This document shows, piece by piece, positions 44,877-53,825 of a stretch of 58,393 nt of DNA (position 1 is its first letter; each line of letters starts with the position of its first letter). Made by a program: the position numbers and the translations under genes. Below the pieces are notes generated by a model. It searched no databases. It saw only the letters and a list, made by a program, of their open reading frames with translations, and had not been told where the DNA came from. The DNA is from Candidatus Poribacteria bacterium (GTDB lineage: Bacteria > Poribacteria > WGA-4E > UBA9662), in assembly GCA_002709695.1 (NCBI GenBank), contig PAQF01000039.1, positions 1 through 58,393 on the forward strand. Direction: 5' to 3'.

Positions 44877-45461
44877 ATGAGTAAACTAATTGTGGGGCTT
44901 GGGAATCCAGGGTCACAATACGAAAACACCCGCCACAACGTTGGTTTTTGTGTTATAGATCAACTCCTTTACCAGCGAAGTCCTAACCGATTCAAAAGTG
45001 TCTGTCAATCAATAGTTATCGAACAACCTAATCCAGAAAAGACAGGCCACAAGCTGATTTTTGCTAAGCCGATGACCTATATGAATCATAGTGGGGTTGC
45101 TGTATCCATGTTGGTTGAAAAATATGGGGTTGATCTTGAAGATTTGTGCGTGCTTTATGATGACTTGAATCTAGATTTAGGGGTCTTACGATGTCGACGG
45201 TCGGGAACTCATGGAGGACAGAAGGGGATGCAATCTATTATAAAACATTTGAATAGCGACGCATTCTCACGGATCCGAATTGGAATTGGAAAACCAAACG
45301 GCAAGTTCACCGACCATGTTTTGACCAAATTTTCAGACCAAGAGACCGACAAGATCAAAACTGTAATATCGCGTGCAACAGAAGCGGTCGAAGTTTTTAT
45401 TGAAGATGGTATTGATGTTACTATGAATCAATTCAATGGCAAGGCTAACCCAACAGGCTGA
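44877..45461 (+). CDS. pth: Peptidyl-tRNA hydrolase
   Basis: A 194-residue Pth that recycles peptidyl-tRNA. IVGLGNPGSQYENTRHNVGF carries the catalytic histidine near residue 21, FAKPMTYMNHSGVAV the conserved Asn, and VLYDDLNLDLGVLRCRRSGTHGGQKGMQSI the second His/Asp region. Third gene of the leuCD operon, with no spacer to leuD. A convergent terminator follows downstream. Its presence in a leucine operon is unusual and may just reflect genome compaction. Confidence 0.95.
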   Translation: MSKLIVGLGNPGSQYENTRHNVGFCVIDQLLYQRSPNRFKSVCQSIVIEQPNPEKTGHKLIFAKPMTYMNHSGVAVSMLVEKYGVDLEDLCVLYDDLNLDLGVLRCRRSGTHGGQKGMQSIIKHLNSDAFSRIRIGIGKPNGKFTDHVLTKFSDQETDKIKTVISRATEAVEVFIEDGIDVTMNQFNGKANPTG

Positions 45462-45466
45462 TCTCT

Positions 45467-45513
45467 AAAAAAAATGCAGGCTATGTGTGATCAACTAACT
45501 ACAAAGCCCGCAT
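45467..45513 (-). terminator. Intrinsic terminator of the minus-strand envelope cluster
   Basis: Minus strand: ATGCGGGCT and AGCCTGCAT (45513-45505 and 45482-45474, one mismatch) form a stem, followed by a run of T (45473-45467). It serves the minus-strand gene ending at 45538 and lies between the convergent pth and that gene. Confidence 0.8.
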
Positions 45514-45537
45514 CTCTATCCAAATCAATAAGGCTAC

Positions 45538-46830
45538 TTAAAAACTGACTTCCATTGATCCTATTAGCCAATCTGCTTCCAAGTCGCCGTACCAGGCAAC
45601 ATCTAGGTTCAATAGCTTAAATATTCTGATACCAGTTCCCACAGTTGGAAATCCTTGGTTGTTACCTGCTCTCAATGCGACTTCGACCAGTTGTCCCGGC
45701 AACAATCGTGCTTCAATGCCTAGATGAATGTGGTCAGTATACTGGTCGAGGGCAAAACCGCCTAGGTTATCATCACCATTAGGATCATCCCAGGAAGCCG
45801 CGAGTGTTAGATCTAGTAAGCTGTTATTAACATTAAGTAGTTTAAAGGGTTTAGCTGCGATTGCTACCGTGACGTTAGTAGGGAATGACTGATCAGATAT
45901 GCCACTTATTAGGTTTCTGCATGCAAGTCCAAGATTTAGACCAGTCATAGGTGTTAACAGTGAACCGATATCAACACTATAACCTGTTGATGTCTCAAAA
46001 TTATCGCGTGCGTAACTGCTAAATCCTTCATCACCCACATTGAAGTATTTCTTTTTAAATTCAGCTGGGTTTAAAACATCCGCAATCATGAACGGATTGT
46101 CTTCGTCAGTAAAAATACTACGACGAATTAACCTTAGTCCGGCACCGACCTTCACTGACTTTAAAAAAGATGTATTCAAGTCATGATTATAGGATATTGC
46201 GGTTGCCAATGATCCTTGCAGTGCTACACGATAGATCACTTGATTATCAAACATCTCCATTACAGGGTCTGGCCATGGCAAACCACGTTCAACAATACGG
46301 AAACTTGTATTTGTTTGGGTCATAGGTATAAAAGAAATACCTAGAGCTAATTTCTTATTGGCTATTGGTAGTACTAAACCGAACGCGGGCAGGTCCAAAC
46401 CAAAACCGATACGTCTTTTCAGAATTTCTTCAGCTCTTGTCACAAGAGCTTCCCTTTGTGCTGAAAGGGTTGGGTCCATTAACGGGTTATTCGAGTTGGT
46501 CAAAGGTGTAATCGTTTCGTTGACGAAATCTGGCATTGTTGAAGCCTCTTCAACCACATCAGAAGTAAAACGTCCTCGTGCAGCCATGAGTTGGAAAACA
46601 GTTCCACCGATGTTGGTTAAACCAGCTGGATTATAATGTATAGCGTAAATATCATCGGCAATTGCTTCATAAGCATTGCCTAAGGCAGAGACTCGGGCAC
46701 TCCTGAAAAGATAAAGTGGTTTTTGGTCTTCTTCTGCAACCACATCGGTGTGCAAAAAACTGACAGCAATAATCAACAATGTGAACGTAGTAATTTTTTT
46801 CACAATGTTATTGGTATAGCTCAATTTCAT
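45538..46830 (-). CDS. Outer-membrane beta-barrel protein, FadL/OmpP1-like
   Basis: About 430 residues from ATG 46830, chosen because GGAGG lies upstream; the longer frame overlaps the preceding gene. Signal peptide residues 1-33 (KITTFTLLIIAVSFLHTDVVA). The mature N-terminus LYLFRSARVSALGNAYEAIADDIYAIHYNPAGL matches the conserved start of FadL/TodX-like and PorV/UPF0164-type barrels. Repeated amphipathic strands (LALGISFIPMTQTN, KVGAGLRLIRRS, GLNLGLACRNLI, LDLTLAASWDD, HLGIEARLL, EVALRAGNNQGFPTVGTGIRIF) follow and it ends in WLIGSMEVSF with a terminal Phe. It may be a transport or assembly barrel. It is translated downstream of the lipoprotein gene, with a 14-base gap. Confidence 0.75.
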   Translation of the reverse strand: MKLSYTNNIVKKITTFTLLIIAVSFLHTDVVAEEDQKPLYLFRSARVSALGNAYEAIADDIYAIHYNPAGLTNIGGTVFQLMAARGRFTSDVVEEASTMPDFVNETITPLTNSNNPLMDPTLSAQREALVTRAEEILKRRIGFGLDLPAFGLVLPIANKKLALGISFIPMTQTNTSFRIVERGLPWPDPVMEMFDNQVIYRVALQGSLATAISYNHDLNTSFLKSVKVGAGLRLIRRSIFTDEDNPFMIADVLNPAEFKKKYFNVGDEGFSSYARDNFETSTGYSVDIGSLLTPMTGLNLGLACRNLISGISDQSFPTNVTVAIAAKPFKLLNVNNSLLDLTLAASWDDPNGDDNLGGFALDQYTDHIHLGIEARLLPGQLVEVALRAGNNQGFPTVGTGIRIFKLLNLDVAWYGDLEADWLIGSMEVSF

Positions 46831-46843
46831 TTCTATTTTCCTC

Positions 46844-47752
46844 CTAACTGCTAGTCTGCTTCTGAGCTTCATCTGAAACTAAATTTTTGATCTTATTTAT
46901 TACTTCATCGTAGTTTTCGATCTCGAATCCCCATTTTGTTACTTGATCAATTACACCCTTTGAAAGTGTGTCAGCAATAATGTCATTAAAATCAATCATG
47001 GCAACACCTAGGTCCGGAGCTATCTCTTTAGCTAAATTTAGCATCTTATCCAAATGATGAATAGCATTTTGCCAATCCATACGTTTAATTGTTTTCACCA
47101 TACCTGGTAAGTCACTTGCTTTTACTTTGGCACCAGTCAGCATAAATAGCGAATCGACAATTGCTTGGCGCTGGTCTTCACTGAGGTCACGGATAAACTC
47201 ACCAGGTTTTGCCTGATCCAGTTTAGTTTTACCTAACTTAGTTAGTTTAAATGTATATCCAGCTTTTTGTGAGTATTCAATTTTATAGATATCTTCTCCG
47301 GTAGCCGAAAGGAGTCTAACAGCTTCAAGCACATTCAGGTATGATAAATTCAAGTTTACCAGAAGAAGATCGGCATTAGATAGAATCGGTTGAGTATCTT
47401 TGGCTGGATTTAGTGGTGCGCTAGGGACAGTGCCAGATTCTCCAACGACTTCCAAAATTTTATACATTTCATCAGTTGCGGTTTGCATTTGGCCAACTTG
47501 TTGGTCATTCAAGCTGGTTAATTTTTCCGGTGTTGGAAGAACTGAAGATAGCTCGGCAAGGTCACCTAAGTCATTGAATTCAATGTCAATTCCAGCGGCT
47601 TTCATTGCCTCTTGGGCTAGATTAAGAGCTTCAGCTGCTTGGGCTTCAGGTGATTCGGGGGCTGGTGCTTCATACCGATCTGGCCGATCAGCACAGCTTA
47701 GAACACAGCTGATTACAACGATAATTGCGATCCTGAAAGCATAATTTTTCAT
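46844..47752 (-). CDS. Lipoprotein of unknown function
   Basis: About 302 residues from ATG 47752. The signal FRIAIIVVISCVLSC ends in Cys19, a lipobox. The mature protein is helical and acidic: AEALNLAQEAMKAAGIDI, SLNDQQVGQMQTATDEMYKILEVVG, DLLLVNLNLSYLNVLEAVRLLSATGEDIYKIEY, RDLSEDQRQAIVDSLFMLTGAKV. I recognise no domain; the repeated helices resemble a periplasmic helical bundle. It lies between a LysM-M23 peptidase gene and the barrel gene on the same strand, so an envelope assembly role is plausible but unproven. Confidence 0.7.
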   Translation of the reverse strand: MKNYAFRIAIIVVISCVLSCADRPDRYEAPAPESPEAQAAEALNLAQEAMKAAGIDIEFNDLGDLAELSSVLPTPEKLTSLNDQQVGQMQTATDEMYKILEVVGESGTVPSAPLNPAKDTQPILSNADLLLVNLNLSYLNVLEAVRLLSATGEDIYKIEYSQKAGYTFKLTKLGKTKLDQAKPGEFIRDLSEDQRQAIVDSLFMLTGAKVKASDLPGMVKTIKRMDWQNAIHHLDKMLNLAKEIAPDLGVAMIDFNDIIADTLSKGVIDQVTKWGFEIENYDEVINKIKNLVSDEAQKQTSS

Positions 47753-47772
47753 GATAATCCAATCTCCTAACG

Positions 47773-48789
47773 TTACTTTAGATAATGAATGGGGTCTATA
47801 GCTTCTCCATTTTTCCAAATTTCGAAGTGTAGATGAGTTCCGCTTGAGCGTCCTGTGTTGCCAACAAGAGCAACAGTTTGTCCTTGACGGACTCTTTCCC
47901 CTTTTTTGACTTTTAAGGCAGAATTATGAGCATAGCGTGTTTCGAAACCATTTTGATGGTTAATAACTACGAGATTTCCATAACTTCCCATGTAGCCGCT
48001 GTAGGTTACAGTTCCACCTGATGCTGCTTTGACTTTAGAACCATATCCAGAGGCAATGTCAATTCCTTTGTGCATACGTCTCTTTTTTAGAATCGGATGG
48101 ATTCGGTATCCGAATCCGCTTGTTAATTGCCCCGAGGTGGGTCTTACAAATTTTGGTTTGTAAGGTGGTGGAATAAGTTCCTTTCGGAAAGATTCATTTA
48201 GCTTGGCATCTGGAATAAAGAGGTCGGTTCCAGCATATATTGTGTCTGGATCAAGCATCCCATTAGACTCAATAATTTTTTCCAAGCTTGCTTGGTAACG
48301 GATTGCTATTTCTTCTAACGATTCATCCTTTGCTACTTTATGAAGAATTCCACGTTGATTTGGAACCTTGATTGATTGGCCTGGTCGAATTAGATTCCCA
48401 TTTCTCAATTTGTTTATACTTAGTAAAGTAAATGCATCTAGGCCACTTTTCTGTGCAATTTTCCACAGGTTTTCATTCTTTTTGACTCGATAAGTTTCTA
48501 TAGCGAGAGTTGGTTTTTTGATAGGAAGATTGAATTTGGCGGAGTTAACTTCGTTGAACCTGTTTTCTAGCTTCTTTTGTGTCGAGTCTTCGACCAAATT
48601 TTGGTTGGATGTGAACTGGTTTTCATCAGAGTTAATTGGTTCTGCTAGAATTTCTCTGAAGCTAAGTGGAGTTTCATTCGGTAACGATTCTTCAGCAGTT
48701 GCAGAGACCTCTTTTAATTTGCTGAATAAAATGAAACTTAATGTAAGTATTATAGACATCCACAAAATGAGCTGTCGACCGACGGGCAT
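47773..48789 (-). CDS. LysM and M23 peptidase domain protein (murein endopeptidase/activator-like)
   Basis: A 338-residue protein with an N-terminal membrane segment (7-24, LILWMSIILTLSFILFSK). Two LysM units follow: YRVKKNENLWKIAQKSGLDAF..IRPGQSIKVP (about 100-146) and LHKVAKDESLEEIAIRYQASLEK..YAGTDLFIP (about 150-195). The M23 domain (about 225-338) has the zinc motifs RRMHKGIDIASGYG (HxxxD) and GTHLHFEIW (HxH), plus YGNLVVINHQNG. All metal ligands are present, so it is likely an active peptidoglycan endopeptidase rather than a degenerate activator such as EnvC/NlpD. AGGAGA before ATG 48789. Confidence 0.9.
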   Translation of the reverse strand: MPVGRQLILWMSIILTLSFILFSKLKEVSATAEESLPNETPLSFREILAEPINSDENQFTSNQNLVEDSTQKKLENRFNEVNSAKFNLPIKKPTLAIETYRVKKNENLWKIAQKSGLDAFTLLSINKLRNGNLIRPGQSIKVPNQRGILHKVAKDESLEEIAIRYQASLEKIIESNGMLDPDTIYAGTDLFIPDAKLNESFRKELIPPPYKPKFVRPTSGQLTSGFGYRIHPILKKRRMHKGIDIASGYGSKVKAASGGTVTYSGYMGSYGNLVVINHQNGFETRYAHNSALKVKKGERVRQGQTVALVGNTGRSSGTHLHFEIWKNGEAIDPIHYLK

Positions 48790-48884
48790 GCAATTCTCCT
48801 TCGAACATTAATTGTTTCCAACATGAGAACGCACTGAGCACAAATTCCGTTACGCTGAAGTTATTGCAGAGAAAAAACAACATG

Positions 48885-48926
48885 AAAAAAGCTACCTAAC
48901 TAATTTAATTAAATTTCTAGGCAGCT
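48885..48926 (-). terminator. Intrinsic terminator of ilvC
   Basis: Minus strand AGCTGCCTA (48926-48918) pairs with TAGGTAGCT (48898-48890), with one G.T pair, around an inner AATTTAATTAAATT stem, and is followed by TTTTTT (48890-48885). It closes the ilvBNC operon. Confidence 0.85.
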
Positions 48927-48952
48927 CTTCAATGGTTTATATTTGTTTATAT

Positions 48953-49948
48953 TTAATTTTCTTCAATCCAACTCATCATACTACGTAGATCTTTTCCTAC
49001 TTTTTCAATATCATGTTCTGCTTCATTTCGACGAAGAGACTGTAATACTGCTTGATTAGCTTGATTTTCTAATACCCATTCGCGGGCGAATCTACCACTC
49101 TGTACGTCTTCCAACAGAGATTTCATTTTTTCTTTAACATCTTGGTCTATTACTATCGGGCCACGTGTTAGATCACCGTACTCAGCTGTGTTACTAATTG
49201 AGTGACGCATCCAAGACAGCCCACCTTCGTATATCAGATCAACAATTAATTTCAATTCGTGCAAACATTCGAAGTATGCCATCTCTGGTTGATATCCGGC
49301 TTCAACTAGGGTATCAAAAGCCGCTTTTATCAGTGCTGTAGTACCTCCGCAGAGTACAGCTTGTTCCCCGAAAAGATCTGTCTCTGTTTCTTCACGAAAG
49401 GTTGTTTCAATAATTCCTGCACGGGCTCCGCCAATACCTTTCGCATAAGCCAAGGCTAGATCTTTTGCTTGACCAGTTACATCTTGGTGGATCGCAAGAA
49501 GGCAAGGGGTGCCAGCGCCTTCTGTAAAAACGCGTCTAACAAGATGTCCAGGTGCTTTAGGGGCAATCATAGCAACATCTATATTCTGTGACGGCGAAAT
49601 TTGTCCGAAATGAATACTGAAACCATGGGAAAACATTATCATGTTTCCATCTTCCAGATTCGGCTCAATCTGATTTTTATATACAGTTCCTTGTAACTCA
49701 TCTGGGATTAGTATTTGGATGATATCCGCTTCAGCTGTAGCTTCTTCAACACTTTTTACTATTAAACCATTTGATTCAGCTTCGGAAATCGATTGGCTTG
49801 TTGGTCGAAGCCCTACGAGTACATTAGCACCACTATCTTGTAAATTTAGCACTTGTGCATGCCCTTGGCTTCCATAACCGATCACAGCGATTGTGCGTGT
49901 TTTGAGTAAATCAAAGTTTGCGTCACTATCATAATAAATTGTTGCCAT
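48953..49948 (-). CDS. ilvC: Ketol-acid reductoisomerase
   Basis: A 331-residue class I IlvC. It isomerises and reduces acetolactate or acetohydroxybutyrate in valine/isoleucine synthesis. [20 protein letters not shown] (about 22-41) is the NADPH Rossmann loop. [11 protein letters not shown] and the helical C-terminal knotted domain with [43 protein letters not shown] carry the metal ligands (D and E). Third gene of ilvBNC, with a 66-base gap from ilvN and a terminator behind it. Confidence 0.97.
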   Translation of the reverse strand: MATIYYDSDANFDLLKTRTIAVIGYGSQGHAQVLNLQDSGANVLVGLRPTSQSISEAESNGLIVKSVEEATAEADIIQILIPDELQGTVYKNQIEPNLEDGNMIMFSHGFSIHFGQISPSQNIDVAMIAPKAPGHLVRRVFTEGAGTPCLLAIHQDVTGQAKDLALAYAKGIGGARAGIIETTFREETETDLFGEQAVLCGGTTALIKAAFDTLVEAGYQPEMAYFECLHELKLIVDLIYEGGLSWMRHSISNTAEYGDLTRGPIVIDQDVKEKMKSLLEDVQSGRFAREWVLENQANQAVLQSLRRNEAEHDIEKVGKDLRSMMSWIEEN

Positions 49949-50014
49949 TAGACCTCTCCTAAAGTCAATATCTGCAAATTAAAGAGTTTACATTAGTGTT
50001 AATTTTTCTTCTTC

Positions 50015-50506
50015 TTATTTCCCTGTACTGCGCATAATGGCGACTTTCCCTGTACGTACAAGCTCGCGAATACCGTATGGTCTTAGCATGTCAATGACCG
50101 CTCTCAATTTGTTTTCATCGCCTGTAATTTCGATTGTTAATGATTCTGAAGCTACATCGATTGTCCGAGCGCGAAAGATATCGACGATTTGTAGTACTTC
50201 GCCCCGTTTAGCTGTATCGACTGCTACCTTTACAAGGATCATCTCCCGTTCGACATGATTCTCTTTGGTGATGTCCTTAATTCTGATGACTTCAATCAGT
50301 CTATTCAGTTGTTTCTCAATCTGCTCGATAATGGCTTCATCACCATGTGTAACAATTGTCATTTGGGATGTATTTGGGTCCTCTGTCTCAGAAACTGAAA
50401 GGCTGTCGATATTAAAACCTCGGCCACTAAATAGACCTGCTACTCTGGCTAGAACTCCAAACTTGTTTTCAACTAGGACAGAGAAAATGTGTCTTCCTTG
50501 AGTCAC
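50015..50506 (-). CDS. ilvN: Acetolactate synthase, small (regulatory) subunit
   Basis: A 163-residue IlvH/IlvN protein that stimulates IlvB and confers valine feedback inhibition. The ACT domain is at 7-80 (FSVLVENKFGVLARVAGLFSGRGFNIDSLSVSETEDPNTSQMTI), followed by the second half with EMILVKVAVDTAKRGEVLQIVDIF and IEITGDENKLRAVIDMLRPYGIRELVRTG. GTG start at 50506, sharing one base with the ilvB stop TAG (TAGTG), so the two are translationally coupled. Confidence 0.95.
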   Translation of the reverse strand: MTQGRHIFSVLVENKFGVLARVAGLFSGRGFNIDSLSVSETEDPNTSQMTIVTHGDEAIIEQIEKQLNRLIEVIRIKDITKENHVEREMILVKVAVDTAKRGEVLQIVDIFRARTIDVASESLTIEITGDENKLRAVIDMLRPYGIRELVRTGKVAIMRSTGK

Positions 50507-52227
50507 TAGGCAAGACCTCTAATCCAACCACTCAAACCTTTACGTGCGTCTTCTTCGTTTCGAACCAAGTCTCCCAAGCCCTGTCCCCCTGGAACTATAG
50601 GGTAAACATTTTCTTCTTCCGCAACGATGAAATCAATCACAACTGGACCATCCTCAATTTCTTTTGCTTGCTCAAGCGCGGGACGAACATCTTCGATTTT
50701 TTCAACCCGAATGCCCGTAGCTCCAAAGGCTTCAGCTAGTTTTGCAAAATCAGGATTATCATGGTAGTCTACAGCAGCATATCTTTTGTTAAAGAAGAGT
50801 TCTTGCCACTGGCGTACCATACCAAGATACATGTTGTTGATAATAAATATTTTTAGTGGTAGTTTCATCGATACTGCTGGTACAAGTTCCTGAATTGTCA
50901 TGATAAAAGACCCGTCACCATTGATGTTAACTTGAGTTTTATCTGGCCGGCCAATCTGAGCTCCTATCATCGCTGGCATGCTGAATCCCATTGTACCCAA
51001 ACCACCAGAATTAAGCCATTGACGAGGTTCTGTAAACTTGAAGTATTGAGCAGCCCACATTTGGTGTTGTCCGACATCCGCCGTAATCATTGCGTCCGAA
51101 TACAAGTTATAGATTTCTTCAATAACATACTGTGGCATGATTTGGTCGCCTTTTTGACGGTATTCGAATGGATACTTTGCTTTCCATTCATTGATTTGTC
51201 GTAGCCAAGGTTCGATATCCGTTTTTCTGTCAACTTTCTTGTTAAGTTCACGCAAGACGTTTTTTGCATCCCCAACAATTGGGACATCAACCCAAACATT
51301 TTTTCCAATACAAGATGGATCAATATCAATATGGATCTTTTTTGACTTGGGTGAAAACACCTCTAGCTTTCCCGTTACTCGATCATCAAATCGTGCGCCG
51401 ATTGCTACTACCAGATCGGCATCGGTAAATGCATAGTTGGCGCAACATGATCCGTGCATGCCAGGCATTTCCATGGCCAATTCGTGGGTTTCAGGAAATG
51501 CCCCTAGCCCCATCAAGGTAACAGTAATAGGAATATGTGTGCTGGTTGCCAGTTGGCGTAGTTCTTCAGATGCTTCTGAGAGTACAACACCACCTCCCGC
51601 GTAAATCATTGGTCGTTTAGCATTCTTGATTAATTCAGCGGCTTTTGCAATCTGGCGTGGGTGTCCTTCGGTAGTTGGGTTGTAACTCCGCAGCTCAATT
51701 TGCTCAGGATAATAGAATTCTGATTCAGCAAATTGTGCATCCTTGGCGAAGTCAATAACAACTGGCCCCGGCCGCCCTGTGCTAGCAATATGGAAGGCTT
51801 CTGCTACAACTTCTGGGACCTCGGAACTGTCTTTGATGAGATAGCTATGTTTACAGATTGGACGCGTTACACCGAGGACATCACATTCTTGAAATGCATC
51901 GTTACCTATTAATTGAGTTGGTACCTGTCCGGTAATTGCCACCATAGGGATGGAGTCCATATGAGCTGTTGCAATTCCAGTGACAAGATTTGTTGCTCCA
52001 GGACCAGACGTTGCTAGTGTTACACCGACTTTTCCAGTTGCACGTGCATATCCGTCAGCAGCATGAGCAGCTCCTTGTTCGTGCCGCATTGGGATAAGCT
52101 GAATATCTTCAGCGTCGTAGAGCTCGTCAAAGAGAGGCATGGCGGCTCCTCCTTGAACACCAAAAATGTATTCTACATCCTCGTGCTTCAGGCTCTCAAT
52201 AAGAAGCTTTGCTCCTCGCATTAGCAT
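50506..52227 (-). CDS. ilvB: Acetolactate synthase, large (catalytic) subunit
   Basis: A TPP-dependent enzyme of about 573 residues, complete. Start ATG 52227 is proposed because GGGGT lies upstream; ATG 52221 (MRGAKLLIESLKHEDVEYIFG) matches the family start even better, and ATG 52242 is possible. MRHEQGAAHAADGYARATGKVGV carries the catalytic Glu, VDIDPSCIGK-like middle domain binds FAD, and NINGDGSFIMTIQELVPAVSMKLPLKIFIINN is the TPP motif (GDGSF..NN). It forms acetolactate from pyruvate. Expression is controlled by the T-box leader upstream. Confidence 0.95.
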   Translation of the reverse strand: MLMRGAKLLIESLKHEDVEYIFGVQGGAAMPLFDELYDAEDIQLIPMRHEQGAAHAADGYARATGKVGVTLATSGPGATNLVTGIATAHMDSIPMVAITGQVPTQLIGNDAFQECDVLGVTRPICKHSYLIKDSSEVPEVVAEAFHIASTGRPGPVVIDFAKDAQFAESEFYYPEQIELRSYNPTTEGHPRQIAKAAELIKNAKRPMIYAGGGVVLSEASEELRQLATSTHIPITVTLMGLGAFPETHELAMEMPGMHGSCCANYAFTDADLVVAIGARFDDRVTGKLEVFSPKSKKIHIDIDPSCIGKNVWVDVPIVGDAKNVLRELNKKVDRKTDIEPWLRQINEWKAKYPFEYRQKGDQIMPQYVIEEIYNLYSDAMITADVGQHQMWAAQYFKFTEPRQWLNSGGLGTMGFSMPAMIGAQIGRPDKTQVNINGDGSFIMTIQELVPAVSMKLPLKIFIINNMYLGMVRQWQELFFNKRYAAVDYHDNPDFAKLAEAFGATGIRVEKIEDVRPALEQAKEIEDGPVVIDFIVAEEENVYPIVPGGQGLGDLVRNEEDARKGLSGWIRGLA

Positions 52228-52260
52228 ATTTCTATACCCCATATCGTTGTGAGTAGAATC

Positions 52261-52553
52261 TGAAATAAAAAAGCCCTGCCCGTTCCAAAACTATGGAGAC
52301 GAGAAGGGCAAAACCTTACCGCGGTACCACTCCAATTCCTTAATTGCGTTACAACCCAAAAAGGCTCTTAATTTCAATACGATGACGGGTATGAACCGAC
52401 CAGCCCTACTTTGCACTTTGCTGCAGGTTTCAGGCTAATAGCTCCAGGACGACATTCAATCGGAGTTCTCGAGGAAATGTTCCAGCCTTTGCACTTCCTT
52501 CTCTCTTCAAGACCTTACCGACCTACTTATTCCCTTCAAAGCTTTTGAATGAA
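52261..52553 (-). promoter_or_regulatory. T-box riboswitch leader of ilvBNC
   Basis: On the minus strand, from the predicted start near 52553: AGTA near 52528, a G-A-rich kink-turn sequence AGAGAG, the stem AGGAAGTG/CATTTCCT with a 12-base loop, the core T-box sequence TGGTACCGCGG (52329-52319), and a terminator GCCCT..AGGGC followed by TTTTTT (about 52308-52268). This matches the T-box order: stem I, antiterminator, terminator. The short helix GGTCGG/CCGATT precedes GAATGTCG, where GTC (Val) followed by a purine would be the specifier. That reading suits ilvBNC but is tentative. UGGU pairs with a discriminator A, as in tRNA-Val. Confidence 0.85.
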
Positions 52554-52559
52554 CACGAA

Positions 52560-52588
52560 AGTATACACAAGACAACTAATACTGTCAA
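52560..52588 (-). promoter_or_regulatory. Promoter of ilvBNC
   Basis: Minus strand TTGACA (52588-52583), a 17-base spacer and TATACT (52565-52560). It sits just behind the sodA stop, so ilvBNC has its own promoter although sodA is upstream on the same strand with no visible terminator between. Confidence 0.88.
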
Positions 52589-52600
52589 GATTTTTGTATA

Positions 52601-53218
52601 CTATCCTTTAGCTTCAGCGTAACGTCTGGTAATTTCATCCCAATTAATCAAGTTATCAATAAATGCCTCAATATAATCTGGACGGCGATTCTGATAATTT
52701 AAATAATAAGCGTGCTCCCATACGTCCAGACCAATAATTGGTGTGTCACCGTTCATAAGTGGGCTATCCTGATTGGCTGTTGAATAGATTTTGAGATCCC
52801 CATTTCCGTCAACAACTAGCCAAGCCCAACCAGAACCGAAACGAGTACTGGCTGCAGTTACGAACTCCTCGCGACCTGCTTCAAGAGATCCAAATGCGGT
52901 TTCAATAGCAGCTGCCAATTCACCAGTTGGAGGCCCTCCGCCGTTTGCTGATAGAATCGACCAAAATAGTGAATGATTAGCATGTCCACCACCGTTGTTA
53001 ATTACGGCTTGGCGTATCCCTTCAGGCACACTATCGATTTGTCTTAACAGATCTTCAACTGATAAGCCGGCCAAATCGCTATGTCCTTCAAGGGCATCAT
53101 TCAACTTAGTTACATAACCTTGATGGTGTTTACCATGATGGATTTCCATCGTTTTCGTATCGATATAGGGTTCTAAAGCGTCGTGGCTATAAGGTAAATC
53201 TGGAAGTTCATGTGCCAT
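52601..53218 (-). CDS. sodA: Superoxide dismutase, Fe/Mn family (likely Mn)
   Basis: A 205-residue SOD. Metal ligands: His in [13 protein letters not shown] (near 27), His in [10 protein letters not shown] (near 81), and Asp and His in [17 protein letters not shown] (near 165 and 169). The segment [10 protein letters not shown] with a Gln after the strand fits manganese enzymes, and [11 protein letters not shown] has the usual Gly-rich loop. No signal peptide, so cytoplasmic. AGGAG lies upstream of the ATG (ATAGTATTAAATGG context). A TTGGAT-17-TATAAT promoter with a dyad over its -35 lies about 105 bases upstream. Confidence 0.95.
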   Translation of the reverse strand: MAHELPDLPYSHDALEPYIDTKTMEIHHGKHHQGYVTKLNDALEGHSDLAGLSVEDLLRQIDSVPEGIRQAVINNGGGHANHSLFWSILSANGGGPPTGELAAAIETAFGSLEAGREEFVTAASTRFGSGWAWLVVDGNGDLKIYSTANQDSPLMNGDTPIIGLDVWEHAYYLNYQNRRPDYIEAFIDNLINWDEITRRYAEAKG

Positions 53219-53825
53219 TTAATACTATCTCCTAAAAATGTGTTAATAGTTTCAATTTTGCAAACGAAACGAATTACATGATTTTCAAAGTCCATTAGGA
53301 AAACTTTTCCATGGTGCCGGTAATTATAGCATACGGCAGGGGCAAATCCAAATGATTTTGGATGTAGTAATATCCCTAAGTTTTAATTGTAAAAAGCTAA
53401 CTCAATTCTAGGTCTGACTCCGATTGGTATCATCAGTTACATACTCAAATGGCATGTAATTTGCTGCTCTGAAATTAGCTGTTGTTAAGATTATTATGAG
53501 TATCCAAGTTTAAATTGGTCTTAAAGAATATTATTATGTATAAAAAAATCAAGTTTGAGTGTTTGATATCGTTTTGCATCTAACGTAGAATGTAATATCC
53601 TTCAATGACTACTTTATAAAGTTTGTAATTTGAAAATTTTTAAAAGTTTCTTGCTAGGTTAGTTTCTGATGCTAGTTCAGTTGTTGTATAGAGATCTATC
53701 GATCATAACCAAATTTCCCGACAATTTATGGAATAATGTAGTCGGTACGTTGGGATTAGCACATCGTAAGTAGGGTTTTGAAACAAGCTGATGTGTCATA
53801 TTACTGATTTCGAGGACACTTGTTT
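53219..53825. other. Divergent spacer sodA / giant surface gene
   Basis: A 607-base spacer with the sodA promoter on the left. No gene is seen. The plus-strand start of the surface gene is preceded by GAGGACAC, a usable ribosome site about 11 bases from the ATG. Confidence 0.45.
53323..53363 (-). promoter_or_regulatory. Probable sodA promoter with inverted repeat over the -35
   Basis: Minus strand TTGGAT (53351-53346), 17 bases and TATAAT (53328-53323). ATCCAAA-TGAT-TTTGGAT (53346-53363) is a perfect 7-base inverted repeat that includes the -35, so a repressor or activator could bind there. The regulator is unknown. Confidence 0.6.
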
